From the NCBI GenBank assembly GCA_018606645.1, contig JAGVRI010000012.1, positions 1 through 64,000 of the forward strand: DNA of 64,000 nucleotides, given 5' to 3'. Made by a program: the position numbers and the translations under genes. Positions 25,425-34,919 of the stretch are shown here, piece after piece. Each line of letters starts with the position of its first letter. Positions within the stretch are counted from its first letter, which is position 1. Below the pieces are notes generated by a model, which was not told the origin of the DNA, ran no database searches, and saw only the letters and a list, made by a program, of their open reading frames with translations. Source of the DNA: Chloroflexota bacterium. Lineage in GTDB: Bacteria; Chloroflexota; Anaerolineae; JAAYZQ01.

Positions 25425-26327
25425 TCACCCCATCAACCGCCCGCCGCGGCGCGCCCCTCCTTTGATAATCACCGCCGAGGCCACGGCGTTGATCAGAAAG
25501 GTCACCAGAAAGAGCAGGATCCCCACCGCAAAGAGCACGTGGTAATGAGTGCTCCCTTGGGCTACTTCTCCCATCTCCGCGGCAATGGTGGCCGTCATCG
25601 TTCGCACTGGCAGGAAGAGGGCGTTCCACTCGCGCGGAATCCGCGCGGCGTTTCCGGTGACCATCATCACCGCCATGGTCTCGCCGATGGCTCGTCCAAT
25701 CCCCAGCATGACGGCGATGATGACCCCCGACCGGGCCGCAGGGAGTATCACTCGCCAGATCGTTTGCCAATGGGTGGCGCCCAGGGCCAGCGCGCCATCG
25801 CGGTAGGTTGAAGGCACGGCATCAATCGCGTCCTCGGCGACGCTGATGATGGTCGGCAGGGACATATAGGCCAACATCAGCGAACCGGTAAAGGCGGTGA
25901 GGCCGGTCGGCACATTCAGCGTTTGCCGGACCAGCGGGGCCACCGCCACCATTCCCAGGAACCCCAATACCACGGAGGGGATGCCGGCCAGCACTTCGAT
26001 GAGAGGTTTCAGGATCTCCCGCAACCAGTTCGGGGCCAATTCCCGGATGAATACAGCGGTGGCGAGTCCCAGTGGCAGAGCGATCACCACTGCGCCCCCT
26101 GTCACCAATAGCGATCCTAGAATCAGGGGGGTGGTACCGAACAAACCCTCATTGGGGTACCATCGCTGACCAAAGAGGTTGGTCAGGGAAGTCTCCCAAA
26201 AGGCAGGGGCACCTTCCTTGACCAGGAAAATAAAAATCAACACCACAAACAGGATTGCAGAAAATCCTGCGACTCGAATCAACGCTTCGACGAAAAATTC
26301 CCGCTGTCTCGGTTTTAGGGCATTCAT
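25425..26327 (-). CDS. pstC: Phosphate ABC transporter permease PstC
   Basis: About 300 residues and six spans. It has the PstC-type first periplasmic segment (WYPNEGLFG) and EAA loop (YRDGALALGATHWQTIWRVI). ATG 26327 is used; the longer frame starts upstream with a non-ATG codon. It follows pstS by 86 bp. Confidence 0.95.
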   Translation of the reverse strand: MNALKPRQREFFVEALIRVAGFSAILFVVLIFIFLVKEGAPAFWETSLTNLFGQRWYPNEGLFGTTPLILGSLLVTGGAVVIALPLGLATAVFIRELAPNWLREILKPLIEVLAGIPSVVLGFLGMVAVAPLVRQTLNVPTGLTAFTGSLMLAYMSLPTIISVAEDAIDAVPSTYRDGALALGATHWQTIWRVILPAARSGVIIAVMLGIGRAIGETMAVMMVTGNAARIPREWNALFLPVRTMTATIAAEMGEVAQGSTHYHVLFAVGILLFLVTFLINAVASAVIIKGGARRGGRLMG

Positions 26328-26413
26328 GATTCGATCCCTTTTCTCAGGCATCTCCTCCTATCATTCTGGTTAGCCGGGCTGGACCATGGCGGCCCAGTCA
26401 CAGCCCTGGTCGT

Positions 26414-27292
26414 TCAGTGCAGAGGGACAAACCCCAGTTCCTGGACAATTGCCTGGCCCTCTGGGCCCAGGATCCAACTCAGGTACTCGCGAACAGCCCC
26501 CTGAGGCGCGCCGATGGTGTAGATGAACAGGGGGCGAGCGATGGGATAGCTCCCATCTCGGACCGTCTCCAGGGTGGGGAAAACATACGGTTCACCTTCC
26601 GTCGGGGCTACCGACACCACCTTCTGATCGGGGGTGACATAACCCAAACCGTCATAGCCAATCGCATTCGGATTCTGGCGCACTTCGGCCGAGATGCCCT
26701 CGGACGAGGGCATCAGGAGGGTGTCAGGAGAAAAGAGGGTCTTGTCCTTTGGATCGCCGCGGCGAACCACCTCTTCCAGGAAAAAAACGTGGGTGCCGCT
26801 GTTGGACTCACGGGAAAGAAGGACAATCGGCCGGTCCTCGCCCCCGACCTCGCGCCAGTTAGTGATTTTGCCGGAGAAAATGTCCGACAGTTGCGGGATG
26901 GTCAACCTCTGTACCGGATTGCTCGGATGGACCACAATGGCAATGGCATCCCCGGCCACGACATGTTCTACCGGTTCGATGCCATTGGCCTGGGCCTGAG
27001 CGCGCTCTTCCTCCTTGATCGCCCGCGAGGCATTGGCCATGTCTACGGTGCCGTTGATCAAGGCAGCAATGCCCGTGCCTGTCCCACCTCCAGTGACGGC
27101 GATCCGCACCTCCGGATGGCGCTCGCCATACGCTTCGGCCCAGGCAAGCGCCAGGTTGACCATCGTATCTGAACCTTTATTCTGGATGGTGGTGACCGCT
27201 TCTGGGGTGGGTGCTTGGTGGTCGACCTCAAGGCTATGACAGGCGACCAGGCTGAGCAACAGGATCAACGTCAAGCAGGCCCTTCGATGCAA
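26414..27292 (-). CDS. pstS: Phosphate-binding lipoprotein PstS
   Basis: About 292 residues. The signal sequence ends in a lipobox (LLSLVAC), so this is a lipid-anchored phosphate receptor. Ligand segments NKGSDTMVNL, GGGTGTGIAAL and SRESNSGTHVFF are conserved. No ATG exists near the start. The promoter (-10 at 27335-27340) excludes the long ORF, and a TTG at 27292 (M-HRRACLTLIL) gives a normal signal peptide, so TTG is the likely start. First gene of pstSCAB; no phoU or phoBR is seen here. Confidence 0.92.
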   Translation of the reverse strand: MHRRACLTLILLLSLVACHSLEVDHQAPTPEAVTTIQNKGSDTMVNLALAWAEAYGERHPEVRIAVTGGGTGTGIAALINGTVDMANASRAIKEEERAQAQANGIEPVEHVVAGDAIAIVVHPSNPVQRLTIPQLSDIFSGKITNWREVGGEDRPIVLLSRESNSGTHVFFLEEVVRRGDPKDKTLFSPDTLLMPSSEGISAEVRQNPNAIGYDGLGYVTPDQKVVSVAPTEGEPYVFPTLETVRDGSYPIARPLFIYTIGAPQGAVREYLSWILGPEGQAIVQELGFVPLH

Positions 27293-27334
27293 TTCTCTGT
27301 TTCCCCACCTTTTCCCCACACTGGAACCAAGACG

Positions 27335-27363
27335 ATTATAGCATCGAGTGTCTGACAGGTCAA
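27335..27363 (-). promoter_or_regulatory. Promoter of pstSCAB
   Basis: TTGACC (27358-27363), 17-bp spacer, TATAAT (27335-27340). A good sigma-70-type promoter without an obvious Pho box. Confidence 0.78.
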
Positions 27364-27386
27364 AAGGGCGTTGAGGGAAGGGAGTG

Positions 27387-27415
27387 TTGGTGTCTGTCGG
27401 GTCGTGTGATATAAT
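27387..27415 (+). promoter_or_regulatory. Upstream rightward promoter towards dnaN
   Basis: TTGGTG (27387-27392), 17-bp spacer, TATAAT (27410-27415), divergent from the pst promoter. It would give a leader of about 220 nt before dnaN. Confidence 0.6.
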
Positions 27416-27540
27416 GGTTCTGCAAAACAAAGGGGTTGAATCAACAGCGGGTGAGCGACATCATCCGCCGCACCGACCCCCGGGCGGAGTTTGGCGCTGC
27501 ATAGCGGGACGGTCGGCGGTGGTGAGGTGGATGCGGCCGT

Positions 27541-27569
27541 TTGTGCTTCTGATCGTTTTGTAGTATACT
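27541..27569 (+). promoter_or_regulatory. Proximal dnaN promoter
   Basis: TTGTGC (27541-27546), 17-bp spacer, TATACT (27564-27569), 72 bp before the dnaN ATG. Confidence 0.5.
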
Positions 27570-27641
27570 TATGACGAGCGCCCTGTATCTTGTAGTGGCG
27601 CTTGGGATCACCGCAATCGCTAGCGCTCGAAGGAGGTCACG

Positions 27642-28784
27642 ATGAAGATCAGTTGCCTGCAAGAAAACCTGGCGAAGGGGCTGGCTACGGTGGGCCGAGC
27701 GGTGGCGACGCGCTCTACGTTGCCGGTTCTGTCCAATATCCTCATGGAAAGCGACAGAGGTCGTTTGCGGCTGGCCGCCACGAATCTGGAGATCGGCATC
27801 AGTTGTTGGATCGGCGCGCGCGTCGAAGAAGAGGGTCGAACCACGGTGCCGGCTCGCTTGCTCACCGAGTTTGTCAACTCCCTGCCATCTGGCCAGATTG
27901 ATATGGAACTGATCGAGCGCACCCAAACTCTGAATCTGAAATGCGCCCGGTATGAGGCCAACATTAAAGGGATCGATCCCGCTGAATTCCCGGATGTGCC
28001 TACCGCCGAAAGCCTGGGAGAGCCGGGCGGGCTTCCTCTGCAAACGGAGACGTTCCGCCGCATGATCGAACGGGTTGTGTTTGCTGCCGCTACCGACGAG
28101 AGCCGTCCCATTCTCACCGGCGTGTTGGCCCAATTCTACCAGGGAGGGCTCACCCTGGCGGCGGCCGATGGCTTTCGCCTGTCTGTCACTTCGGCGGATG
28201 TGGGCGCAGAGCTGGATGAGACGGCCAAGATCATCATCCCTGCCCGTGCGTTGGCCGAGCTAAACCGGATCAGTGGCGACCAGGAGGAGCCGATCCAGTT
28301 GATCGTCACCCCGACCCGCAATCAGGTCCTGTTTCATCTGACCAACACCGACTTGGTGGCCCAATTGATTGAGGGGAATTTCCCCGACTATAAGCAAATT
28401 ATCCCCAAGACCTACAACACCCGCGCCGTGGTCAACACCCAGGAGTTGTTGAAAGCGGTAAAAGTGGCCTTCCTCTTTGCCCGCGATGCCGCCAACATCA
28501 TCCGTTTCCAGATTCTTCCCGGTACCGAACTCAGCCCTGGGCAGATGATTGTGGCGGCTACGTCGGCCGAGTTCGGTGATAATGTGAGCGAATTGGATGC
28601 CACGGTCACCGGCGACAAGATCGAAATCGCGTTCAACGCACGATACCTGATCGATGTGTTGTCGGTAGTGGGCACCACGGAAGTAGCTCTGGAAACCAGC
28701 ACCCCTAGCAGCCCCGGCGTGGTTCGACCTGTGGGAGGGGATGACTTTGTGTGTGTGATCATGCCGATGCATATTAGCCGATGA
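27642..28784 (+). CDS. dnaN: DNA polymerase III beta sliding clamp
   Basis: A 380-residue ring clamp of normal length with three repeats of the clamp fold. It starts MKISCLQENLAKGLATVGRA and ends in a typical FVCVIMPMHI(S)R (canonical V-x-P-M-R-like tail). It tethers replicative polymerase to DNA. The ATG has a perfect AAGGAGG upstream. It is followed by a terminator and then rsmG. No dnaA gene or DnaA-box cluster is seen nearby. Confidence 0.97.
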   Translation: MKISCLQENLAKGLATVGRAVATRSTLPVLSNILMESDRGRLRLAATNLEIGISCWIGARVEEEGRTTVPARLLTEFVNSLPSGQIDMELIERTQTLNLKCARYEANIKGIDPAEFPDVPTAESLGEPGGLPLQTETFRRMIERVVFAAATDESRPILTGVLAQFYQGGLTLAAADGFRLSVTSADVGAELDETAKIIIPARALAELNRISGDQEEPIQLIVTPTRNQVLFHLTNTDLVAQLIEGNFPDYKQIIPKTYNTRAVVNTQELLKAVKVAFLFARDAANIIRFQILPGTELSPGQMIVAATSAEFGDNVSELDATVTGDKIEIAFNARYLIDVLSVVGTTEVALETSTPSSPGVVRPVGGDDFVCVIMPMHISR

Positions 28785-28808
28785 CGGCCATGGAATTCGG
28801 CGTCTTGT

Positions 28809-28845
28809 CCCTCCTGGCACGTGGCGGCCGGGAGGGTTTTCTTTC
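28809..28845 (+). terminator. Intrinsic terminator after dnaN
   Basis: Stem 28809-28818 with 28827-28836 (10 bp, one G-T wobble), followed by TTTTCTTTC. Confidence 0.85.
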
Positions 28846-28898
28846 GGTGAGGCGCGGGTCAATAGGGGAGTAGACTTTTAGCAGCATGCAGGGAGATC

Positions 28899-29633
28899 GT
28901 GCAGCGACTGGTTGACGGGGCTGCAGCTCTGGGGATTTGCCTGACGACCAAACAGCAGGCGGCTTTTCAGTTCTACTATCAGGAACTGGTTGCCTGGAAC
29001 CAGAAATTCAACCTGACCGCGATTACCGACTATGAGCAGGTCCAGATTCGACACTTTCTCGATTCGTTGTCATGCTTGCTGGCTGAAGAGGTCCGACAGG
29101 TTCTGAACCGACCCGAAGCCCGGGTGATTGATGTGGGCACAGGAGCCGGTTTCCCTGGCCTGCCCCTCAAGCTGGTGTGCCCGGGATTTTCCCTCACCCT
29201 CCTGGAAGCCACCGGCAAAAAAGTCCTATTTCTCGATCATCTGATCGGCCAGTTGGGCCTTCAGAGGGTCTCCGCCATCAAGGCTCGGGCTGAGGAACTG
29301 GCGCATGACCTCTCTCACCGCGAACAATACGACCTGGCCCTGGCTCGCGCCGTCGGCGAACTGCCCGTTGTGGTGGAATATACCTTGCCCTTTTGCCGGA
29401 TCGGCGGCTGGGTGGTGGCTCAGAAGGGGGAAGCAGGCGCCGCCGAAGCGTGGAGTGCCAGTCAGGCCATCACTCTCCTGGGAGGGGAGTTGTATCGAGT
29501 GATGCCGGTGGAACTCCCTGGCCTTCCGGAGGATCGTTCATTGGTGATCATCAAAAAAGTCAGTTCGACCCCACCGAACTATCCTCGGAGGCCAGGGATT
29601 CCGAGTAAAAGGCCGTTGGGAAAGCGGGGGTAA
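28899..29633 (+). CDS. rsmG: 16S rRNA (guanine-527 N7) methyltransferase
   Basis: A 244-residue RsmG/GidB: YYQELVAWNQKFNLTAIT at the N-terminus, RHFLDSL, and the SAM motif VIDVGTGAGFPGLPL, followed by LLEATGKKVLFL. It methylates G527 of 16S rRNA. The start is GTG 28899 with GGGAG 3-7 nt upstream. The C-terminus carries about 20 extra basic, Pro-rich residues and ends 6 bp from the convergent transketolase stop. Confidence 0.95.
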   Translation: MQRLVDGAAALGICLTTKQQAAFQFYYQELVAWNQKFNLTAITDYEQVQIRHFLDSLSCLLAEEVRQVLNRPEARVIDVGTGAGFPGLPLKLVCPGFSLTLLEATGKKVLFLDHLIGQLGLQRVSAIKARAEELAHDLSHREQYDLALARAVGELPVVVEYTLPFCRIGGWVVAQKGEAGAAEAWSASQAITLLGGELYRVMPVELPGLPEDRSLVIIKKVSSTPPNYPRRPGIPSKRPLGKRG

Positions 29634-29638
29634 GCATC

Positions 29639-31633
29639 TTATCTTCTCTGTTGCAGACACGCTTTGGCCCGGTCAGCGACCGCCTGGGCAGTGAACCCAA
29701 ACTTTTCCGCCAGGACCTTGTACGGTGCAGAGGCTCCAAAGCGGTTCAGACCGATGACCTGGCCTTGGGAGCCTACATACCGTTCCCAACCCAATGGCAC
29801 CGCCGCTTCCACCGCCACCCGTGCCGTGATCTGAGGGGGTAAGACCCAATCCCGGTAGTCCTGCGGCTGTGCTTCGAACAGTTCCCAACTGGGCATCGAC
29901 ACGACCCGGGCCGCGATCCCCTCGGCCGCCAACAGTTTCTGGGCGTCGAGTGCCAGCGATACCTCCGAGCCGCTGGCGATCAGGATCACCTGAGGATTTT
30001 CTGGTTCCGCAACGATATACGCGCCATAGGCCACATCGGCCGCCCTGGTTTCCTCCAGGATCGGCAGATTCTGACGGCTAAGCAATAGCGCGACCGGCCC
30101 ATCTCGATGGGCTATGGCAACGCGCCAGGCCGCGGCTGTTTCTTTGGCGTCGGCGGGGCGGATGATCGTCAAGCCGGGGATAGCCCGCAAACTAGGAAGG
30201 TGCTCGACCGGCTGGTGGGTGGGGCCATCCTCCCCTACAAAGATGCTGTCGTGAGTAAACACATAGATCACCGGCAGGCGCATCAGAGCGGCGAGGCGGA
30301 TGCCAGGTCGCATGTAATCGGAAAATACGAGGAAGGTGCTGCTATAGGGTCGCAAGCCCCCGTGCAACGCCAGGCCGTTCAGGATGCCGGCCATGGCATG
30401 TTCGCGGATGCCAAAATGGAGGTTGCGCCCTCCATATTCGCCCTTGCGCACGGCGGGATAAGCGCTCAGGTAGGTTTTGGTCGAAGGGTGGAGATCGGCC
30501 GAACCCCCAACCAGTTCAGGCAAAACCGGGGCGATCGCTTCCATTACCTTGCCGCTGGCCACCCTGGTGGCGATCGGTCCGTCGCCTGGCTGAAACTGGG
30601 GCAGGGCCTGTTCCCACTGGTCCGGCAGTGCGCCAGCCATCCGCCGTTTCCACTCCGCTGCTAATTCGGGATAGACTTGTTCATATCGGTCGAACATGGC
30701 TTCCCATCGTCGTTGCATCTCAGCGCCTCGTGGCCGGGCGGTGCGAAAGTGAGCCAGCGCCTCATCGGGGATGAAAAAGTGAGCGTCTGGGGGCCAGCCC
30801 AGAGCTTCTTTGGTCCGTCGTACTTCGTCAACGCCCAGGGGCTCCCCATGAGCCTTGGCCGAGTCCTGCTTATTGGGGCTGCCATAGGCGATGTGGGTGC
30901 GGCAGATGATGAGCGAAGGGCGGCGGGTCTCCGCTCTGGCTTCAGAGATGGCCTGCGCGACAGCCGCGCGGTCGTGGCCATCTACCGCCAGGACGTGCCA
31001 ACCATACGCCTCAAAGCGAGAACGCACGTCCTCGCTGAACGCCAGGGCGGTATCTCCTTCAATGGTGATATGATTGTCGTCGTAGAGGTAGATCAGTTTG
31101 CCCAGGCCCAGATGTCCCGCCAGGGAAGCAGCCTCGTGAGAGATGCCCTCCATCAGGTCTCCATCACTCACAATCCCATAGGTGTAATGATCCACGATCT
31201 CGAAATCGGGCCGGTTAAACTGGGCGGCCAGAAGTCGCTCGGCCAAGGCCATCCCCACGCCGTTGGCAAAGCCCTGACCCAGAGGGCCGGTGGTAGTCTC
31301 TACGCCTGGCGTATCGCCATACTCTGGATGTCCGGGAGTGAGGCTCTGCCATTGGCGGAACTGCTGGATCTCCTCCAGTGGGAGATCGTAGCCGGTGAGG
31401 TGCAACAGACTGTACAGCAGCATGGAACCATGCCCAGCCGAGAGCACAAACCGATCGCGATCGGGCCAGGTCGGATCGGCCGGGTTATGTTTCAGAAACC
31501 GGGTCCAAAGGACGTACGCTGCATCAGCCATCCCCATCGGCATTCCAGGATGGCCCGAATTGGCCTTTTGCACCGCGTCCATGGTAAGGGTGCGAATAGT
31601 ATTTACGCAGAGTTGATCCAATTCGGTCGTCAT
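29639..31633 (-). CDS. tkt: Transketolase
   Basis: About 664 residues. It is a TPP-dependent enzyme of the non-oxidative pentose phosphate pathway: [24 protein letters not shown], the TPP/metal motif GDGDL..(here VSDGDLMEG) to [10 protein letters not shown], and [17 protein letters not shown] in the pyrimidine domain. ATG 31633 follows AAGGAGAAGCT and is preferred to the longer start at 31678. It is the last gene of a leftward series running from DUF362. Confidence 0.97.
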   Translation of the reverse strand: MTTELDQLCVNTIRTLTMDAVQKANSGHPGMPMGMADAAYVLWTRFLKHNPADPTWPDRDRFVLSAGHGSMLLYSLLHLTGYDLPLEEIQQFRQWQSLTPGHPEYGDTPGVETTTGPLGQGFANGVGMALAERLLAAQFNRPDFEIVDHYTYGIVSDGDLMEGISHEAASLAGHLGLGKLIYLYDDNHITIEGDTALAFSEDVRSRFEAYGWHVLAVDGHDRAAVAQAISEARAETRRPSLIICRTHIAYGSPNKQDSAKAHGEPLGVDEVRRTKEALGWPPDAHFFIPDEALAHFRTARPRGAEMQRRWEAMFDRYEQVYPELAAEWKRRMAGALPDQWEQALPQFQPGDGPIATRVASGKVMEAIAPVLPELVGGSADLHPSTKTYLSAYPAVRKGEYGGRNLHFGIREHAMAGILNGLALHGGLRPYSSTFLVFSDYMRPGIRLAALMRLPVIYVFTHDSIFVGEDGPTHQPVEHLPSLRAIPGLTIIRPADAKETAAAWRVAIAHRDGPVALLLSRQNLPILEETRAADVAYGAYIVAEPENPQVILIASGSEVSLALDAQKLLAAEGIAARVVSMPSWELFEAQPQDYRDWVLPPQITARVAVEAAVPLGWERYVGSQGQVIGLNRFGASAPYKVLAEKFGFTAQAVADRAKACLQQRR

Positions 31634-31715
31634 AGCTTCTCCTTCTCTCAGTGGTTTCGTGCGATGTTCGGAACTCATCCCTCCGCAGTCTCAGTGCAAT
31701 TTCGAGGCCACCGTG

Positions 31716-31751
31716 CCCGTTCGACCGTCAGTTCAACCGTCTGTTCAGCCG
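31716..31751. repeat. Three tandem degenerate 12-bp repeats upstream of transketolase
   Basis: Three adjacent 12-mers share the form nnnGTTCRRCCG (31716-31727, 31728-31739, 31740-31751) in the gap between the MFS gene and tkt. Helically phased half-sites like these could bind a regulator. Confidence 0.45.
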
Positions 31752-31781
31752 CCTTTGAACCTGCGGGGGTGGGCAGAGTTA

Positions 31782-32981
31782 CTATGTACCATCAGCCGAT
31801 AGCGGAACCGGCGATGAGATCGGTTGAGAGCGAATCAGTTGGGTCAATCCCAGCGCGATCAAGACGATCACCACTCCCGCCAGGAAGGTAGCTGCGGGGG
31901 AAATCTCCTCCCATAGAATTCCACCCAGGATGGGGATCACCAGGGCTGAGATATGATTGATCGTTTGCGCCATGCTGACATTACTGGTGATCTCCTCGGG
32001 TGACAGGGCAATCTTCTGGAAATAGGAGTCCACTGCCAGACTGAAACCAAAGAAAATGTTATCCAGAACAAATAGTACGTACAGAACAGGAAGATATGAT
32101 ATATAGGCGTAGCCGAGAAAGACAAGAGCGAGTCCGATAAAGTTAAAAGTCAACACCTTTCGTTCCCCCAGACGGGCGACCACCCGGCCGATCTGGGCCG
32201 TGGTATAGGTATTCACCAGGTTATTGATCAGAAACAACACGGCTGTCTGGCGCACGCTGATGCCGTGCACCTGAACGAGCAGGAAAATCGCAAAGGTGGT
32301 AAAGATATGGCGACGACTCCCCATGAGAAAGGTCAAGGCATAGTAGAGCCAGTAACTACGGCGAAAGAGCACTTTGCGCTGCTGCGCCCCCGGATCGTGT
32401 CTGGAGTTCCGGCTTTGGTAAAGTGTGACCAGGCTCCCCATCATCACCACCGCCCCCATCACGTAGAACAGCGTCCGATATCCCCAACCCTGGATGCGCA
32501 GTGGACCCATCTGCACACCGTCCACGAGGAGCCAAACGGCGACGGTGGAAACCACAGAAGCCAGAGCGGACACGCTGCCGAGGCGTCCGAGCGCCCTGGG
32601 GGTTTCTTGCTCAAAGTGCATCAGCACCAAGCTGGAGTGGCTGGGATAGAAAAAATGAAAGCCGATGCTCATGACCATGGTGCTGAGGAGGAGCGGACCC
32701 AGATGGTAGACTGCACCGGTAAGAAGCAGCCCCAGCCCCATCAGCAGTACGCTGAGCCCCATGATCCGCATTTCGGAGAGCCACAGGGCGAGAAAGCCGA
32801 GCACAAACCCCATCAGTCCTGGTAGTTCACGCAGGGACTGAATGATCCCGATCTGGTTCGCCCGAACTCCGATCTCCTCCACGGCAAAGTTATTAAAGGC
32901 GGCCTGCCAGATGTTAAAGCCAAAATACAGGAAAAAGTTGGCGATGGCGAGAATGACGAATAATTGTTTGCGGTTCTCCAT
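31782..32981 (-). CDS. MFS transporter
   Basis: A 399-residue, 12-span major facilitator. Hydrophobic segments fill the length, and an RxGxR-like loop (VARLGERKV) sits between spans 8 and 9 as in the family. No substrate can be read. It lies 27 bp after the YbbR gene and could share its transcript. Two other MFS genes in the window (46.7 and 52.3 kb) are not close copies. Confidence 0.88.
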   Translation of the reverse strand: MENRKQLFVILAIANFFLYFGFNIWQAAFNNFAVEEIGVRANQIGIIQSLRELPGLMGFVLGFLALWLSEMRIMGLSVLLMGLGLLLTGAVYHLGPLLLSTMVMSIGFHFFYPSHSSLVLMHFEQETPRALGRLGSVSALASVVSTVAVWLLVDGVQMGPLRIQGWGYRTLFYVMGAVVMMGSLVTLYQSRNSRHDPGAQQRKVLFRRSYWLYYALTFLMGSRRHIFTTFAIFLLVQVHGISVRQTAVLFLINNLVNTYTTAQIGRVVARLGERKVLTFNFIGLALVFLGYAYISYLPVLYVLFVLDNIFFGFSLAVDSYFQKIALSPEEITSNVSMAQTINHISALVIPILGGILWEEISPAATFLAGVVIVLIALGLTQLIRSQPISSPVPLSADGT

Positions 32982-33008
32982 GATAGGGTCTCGAAATCCG
33001 TCCCTCGC

Positions 33009-34265
33009 TCAAGGTTTAGGGGTGGGAGTAGGTGTGGGGGTGGGGGCCACGGCGATCACGACCTCAATCGTCTCTGGGATGACGCTCACGACCGACACTC
33101 CCAACGGCGCCACGACCTGGACTGCCACCCGGTGCTTGCCCAGGCTGTAGTTGAACAGGTCCACGACGGCACGAACGTCACCGGGCTTCAGCCCACTCAG
33201 GATGCTGTCCGGGCCTTCCAGGATGACATCCACTACCTCCGGGGAAGCGTTGGCGACCCATCCGGGACGTACGCCTTGCATTTCGACGGTAGCGGTGATA
33301 GCCCGGCTGCTCTGGATGGGCAATACCTGGACGGTAACGGTCACATAATCAACGCCCACGACGACAACGGCGCTGGGCACGGTCAAGGGGCTGTGGATCA
33401 GGAGGTCCCCTGTTGCCCCGGTGACCGAGATTGGCCAGGTCTCGATAAATCCGGGCAACTGATCCAACACGGACGGCAACCCAGCCAAGGTCACGGTCGA
33501 GGGCTGCACCGACACGCTTCCCAGGCGGTAGCCGGGGGCCGGTTCCCCTTGTAAATCGGGTACGACCTCTACGTCGGGCTTGTATCCCAGTCTTCTCTGT
33601 ACCGTCACGCGCACTTCGATCCGATCCGGAGTCCATTGCAAGCCCGGAACCAATTTCCCGTTGGCATCCAGCGGCCGTAAGGTTGCCTGTTCGATGATGT
33701 CCGCTTTCGCTTCCCGAACATCCACCGTACCGTACATGGTGGCAAGCTGATTCAACAAGCTCGCGGGTCCCTGGACAACCACCCGATCCGGGGTCACCGT
33801 CATGCTGCTGACCTGATACCCCATGGAGACCTGGCCCTCTAGTTCAATGGTCACCGGCATCGTCAGCACACGGATGGCCTCCAGATGGACCGTTTGGGCC
33901 GTAGGGGTCCAGGACTCAATCCGCACCGCCTTCTGATGGCACACCACCGCAATTGGCACGGAGGCGGATGTTCCGGGTTCCACCGATGACAGGTCCATGG
34001 TGGCTACAAAATCGGTTGCCTTCAATTCGGTCAGGACGCTTCTTGGAGCTCGGGCTCGGACGCTGACATAGTCAGCCAGTTCATTCCGGTTAAAGATGAC
34101 CGAATTGTCGGGTTGATTCAGGATACCAATTGGCACGTCGGCGAACTCCTGGGTGGCAAAGGGATCGTCCTGGAGGGTGGCCGATAGCCAGATCACAAAG
34201 GCCAGCAAGAAGGACAGGATAACGGTTCCCAGGTTGTTCACGAATTGCCGGACAGGGCTTCTCAT
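33009..34265 (-). CDS. YbbR-domain membrane protein (CdaR-like)
   Basis: A 418-residue protein with one N-terminal span (about 10-30: LGTVILSFLLAFVIWLSA) followed by four YbbR repeats outside the membrane and a Thr-Pro-rich tail. In Firmicutes, YbbR/CdaR sits next to and regulates the diadenylate cyclase CdaA. Here the neighbours are a PHP phosphoesterase (6 bp upstream) and an MFS transporter, and no CdaA is present in the window. Confidence 0.9.
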   Translation of the reverse strand: MRSPVRQFVNNLGTVILSFLLAFVIWLSATLQDDPFATQEFADVPIGILNQPDNSVIFNRNELADYVSVRARAPRSVLTELKATDFVATMDLSSVEPGTSASVPIAVVCHQKAVRIESWTPTAQTVHLEAIRVLTMPVTIELEGQVSMGYQVSSMTVTPDRVVVQGPASLLNQLATMYGTVDVREAKADIIEQATLRPLDANGKLVPGLQWTPDRIEVRVTVQRRLGYKPDVEVVPDLQGEPAPGYRLGSVSVQPSTVTLAGLPSVLDQLPGFIETWPISVTGATGDLLIHSPLTVPSAVVVVGVDYVTVTVQVLPIQSSRAITATVEMQGVRPGWVANASPEVVDVILEGPDSILSGLKPGDVRAVVDLFNYSLGKHRVAVQVVAPLGVSVVSVIPETIEVVIAVAPTPTPTPTPKP

Positions 34266-34271
34266 AGTCGG

Positions 34272-34919
34272 CTAGATCCCCAGACATTTTCGCCATTTGG
34301 CATAGCGAGAGATCAGGTGGACCAGTGGACTGCTCGGTCGCCCACCGATCTGGCCCTGGGCCAGGTAATCGAGAAAGTCCTGACGGTTTTCGAATCGAGG
34401 CATCTGGACATAGACCCGGCCGACCTCGAAGGGGGCGTGGGCATCGCTCCCGGCGGAAGCGGGGAGGCCCCAACGGATGGTCATCTCACGCGCCAGACGA
34501 TTGTCTTTGAAGATGATCGTCCGGGCGTTGAAGGCCTCGATGAAATCCAGTTGATCGTGGATACTCTCCAGAACCTCTCTGCCCATCGCCTCCGAGCGTA
34601 GTCGGTCCAGGGGGTGGGAAGCACCAACCAATCCCCCTTGGGCATGGACCCGCGAAATTGTCTCGTGGATTGACAGACCCGGAGGGACTTCCTCTTCCAG
34701 AAACAAGGCGATCACTTCTCCCTGACACGTTTTGATCTCTTCCCCTACGAGGAATCGATCTGGAGCCCGGCGGTGGAACTCTAATGCCCCGCGGATCGTG
34801 TTGTGATCGGTGATCGCCACCATCTCCAGCCCACGCTGGTCCATCCGACGGAGCAGGTCGTCCAGCGTATTCAGGGCATCAGGGGAATAATGGGTGTGAC
34901 AATGCAAGTCAATGCGCAT
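34272..34919 (-). CDS. PHP-domain metal-dependent phosphoesterase
   Basis: A 215-residue compact PHP domain: DLHCHTHYSPD (first metal cluster), ITDHNTI, GEEIK, GASHPLD and a final GSDAHAP. Members include 3',5'-nucleoside bisphosphate phosphatases (YciV/RnaAM-like) and histidinol phosphatases. The stop of DUF362 overlaps its start (TGATG), and YbbR follows within 6 bp, so the three are one transcription unit. Confidence 0.9.
   Translation of the reverse strand: MRIDLHCHTHYSPDALNTLDDLLRRMDQRGLEMVAITDHNTIRGALEFHRRAPDRFLVGEEIKTCQGEVIALFLEEEVPPGLSIHETISRVHAQGGLVGASHPLDRLRSEAMGREVLESIHDQLDFIEAFNARTIIFKDNRLAREMTIRWGLPASAGSDAHAPFEVGRVYVQMPRFENRQDFLDYLAQGQIGGRPSSPLVHLISRYAKWRKCLGI

Noticed and set aside
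27301..29633. Replication origin near dnaN and rsmG
   Set aside because: dnaN and rsmG often lie near oriC, but no dnaA, no cluster of TTATCCACA-like boxes and no AT-rich unwinding stretch is visible.
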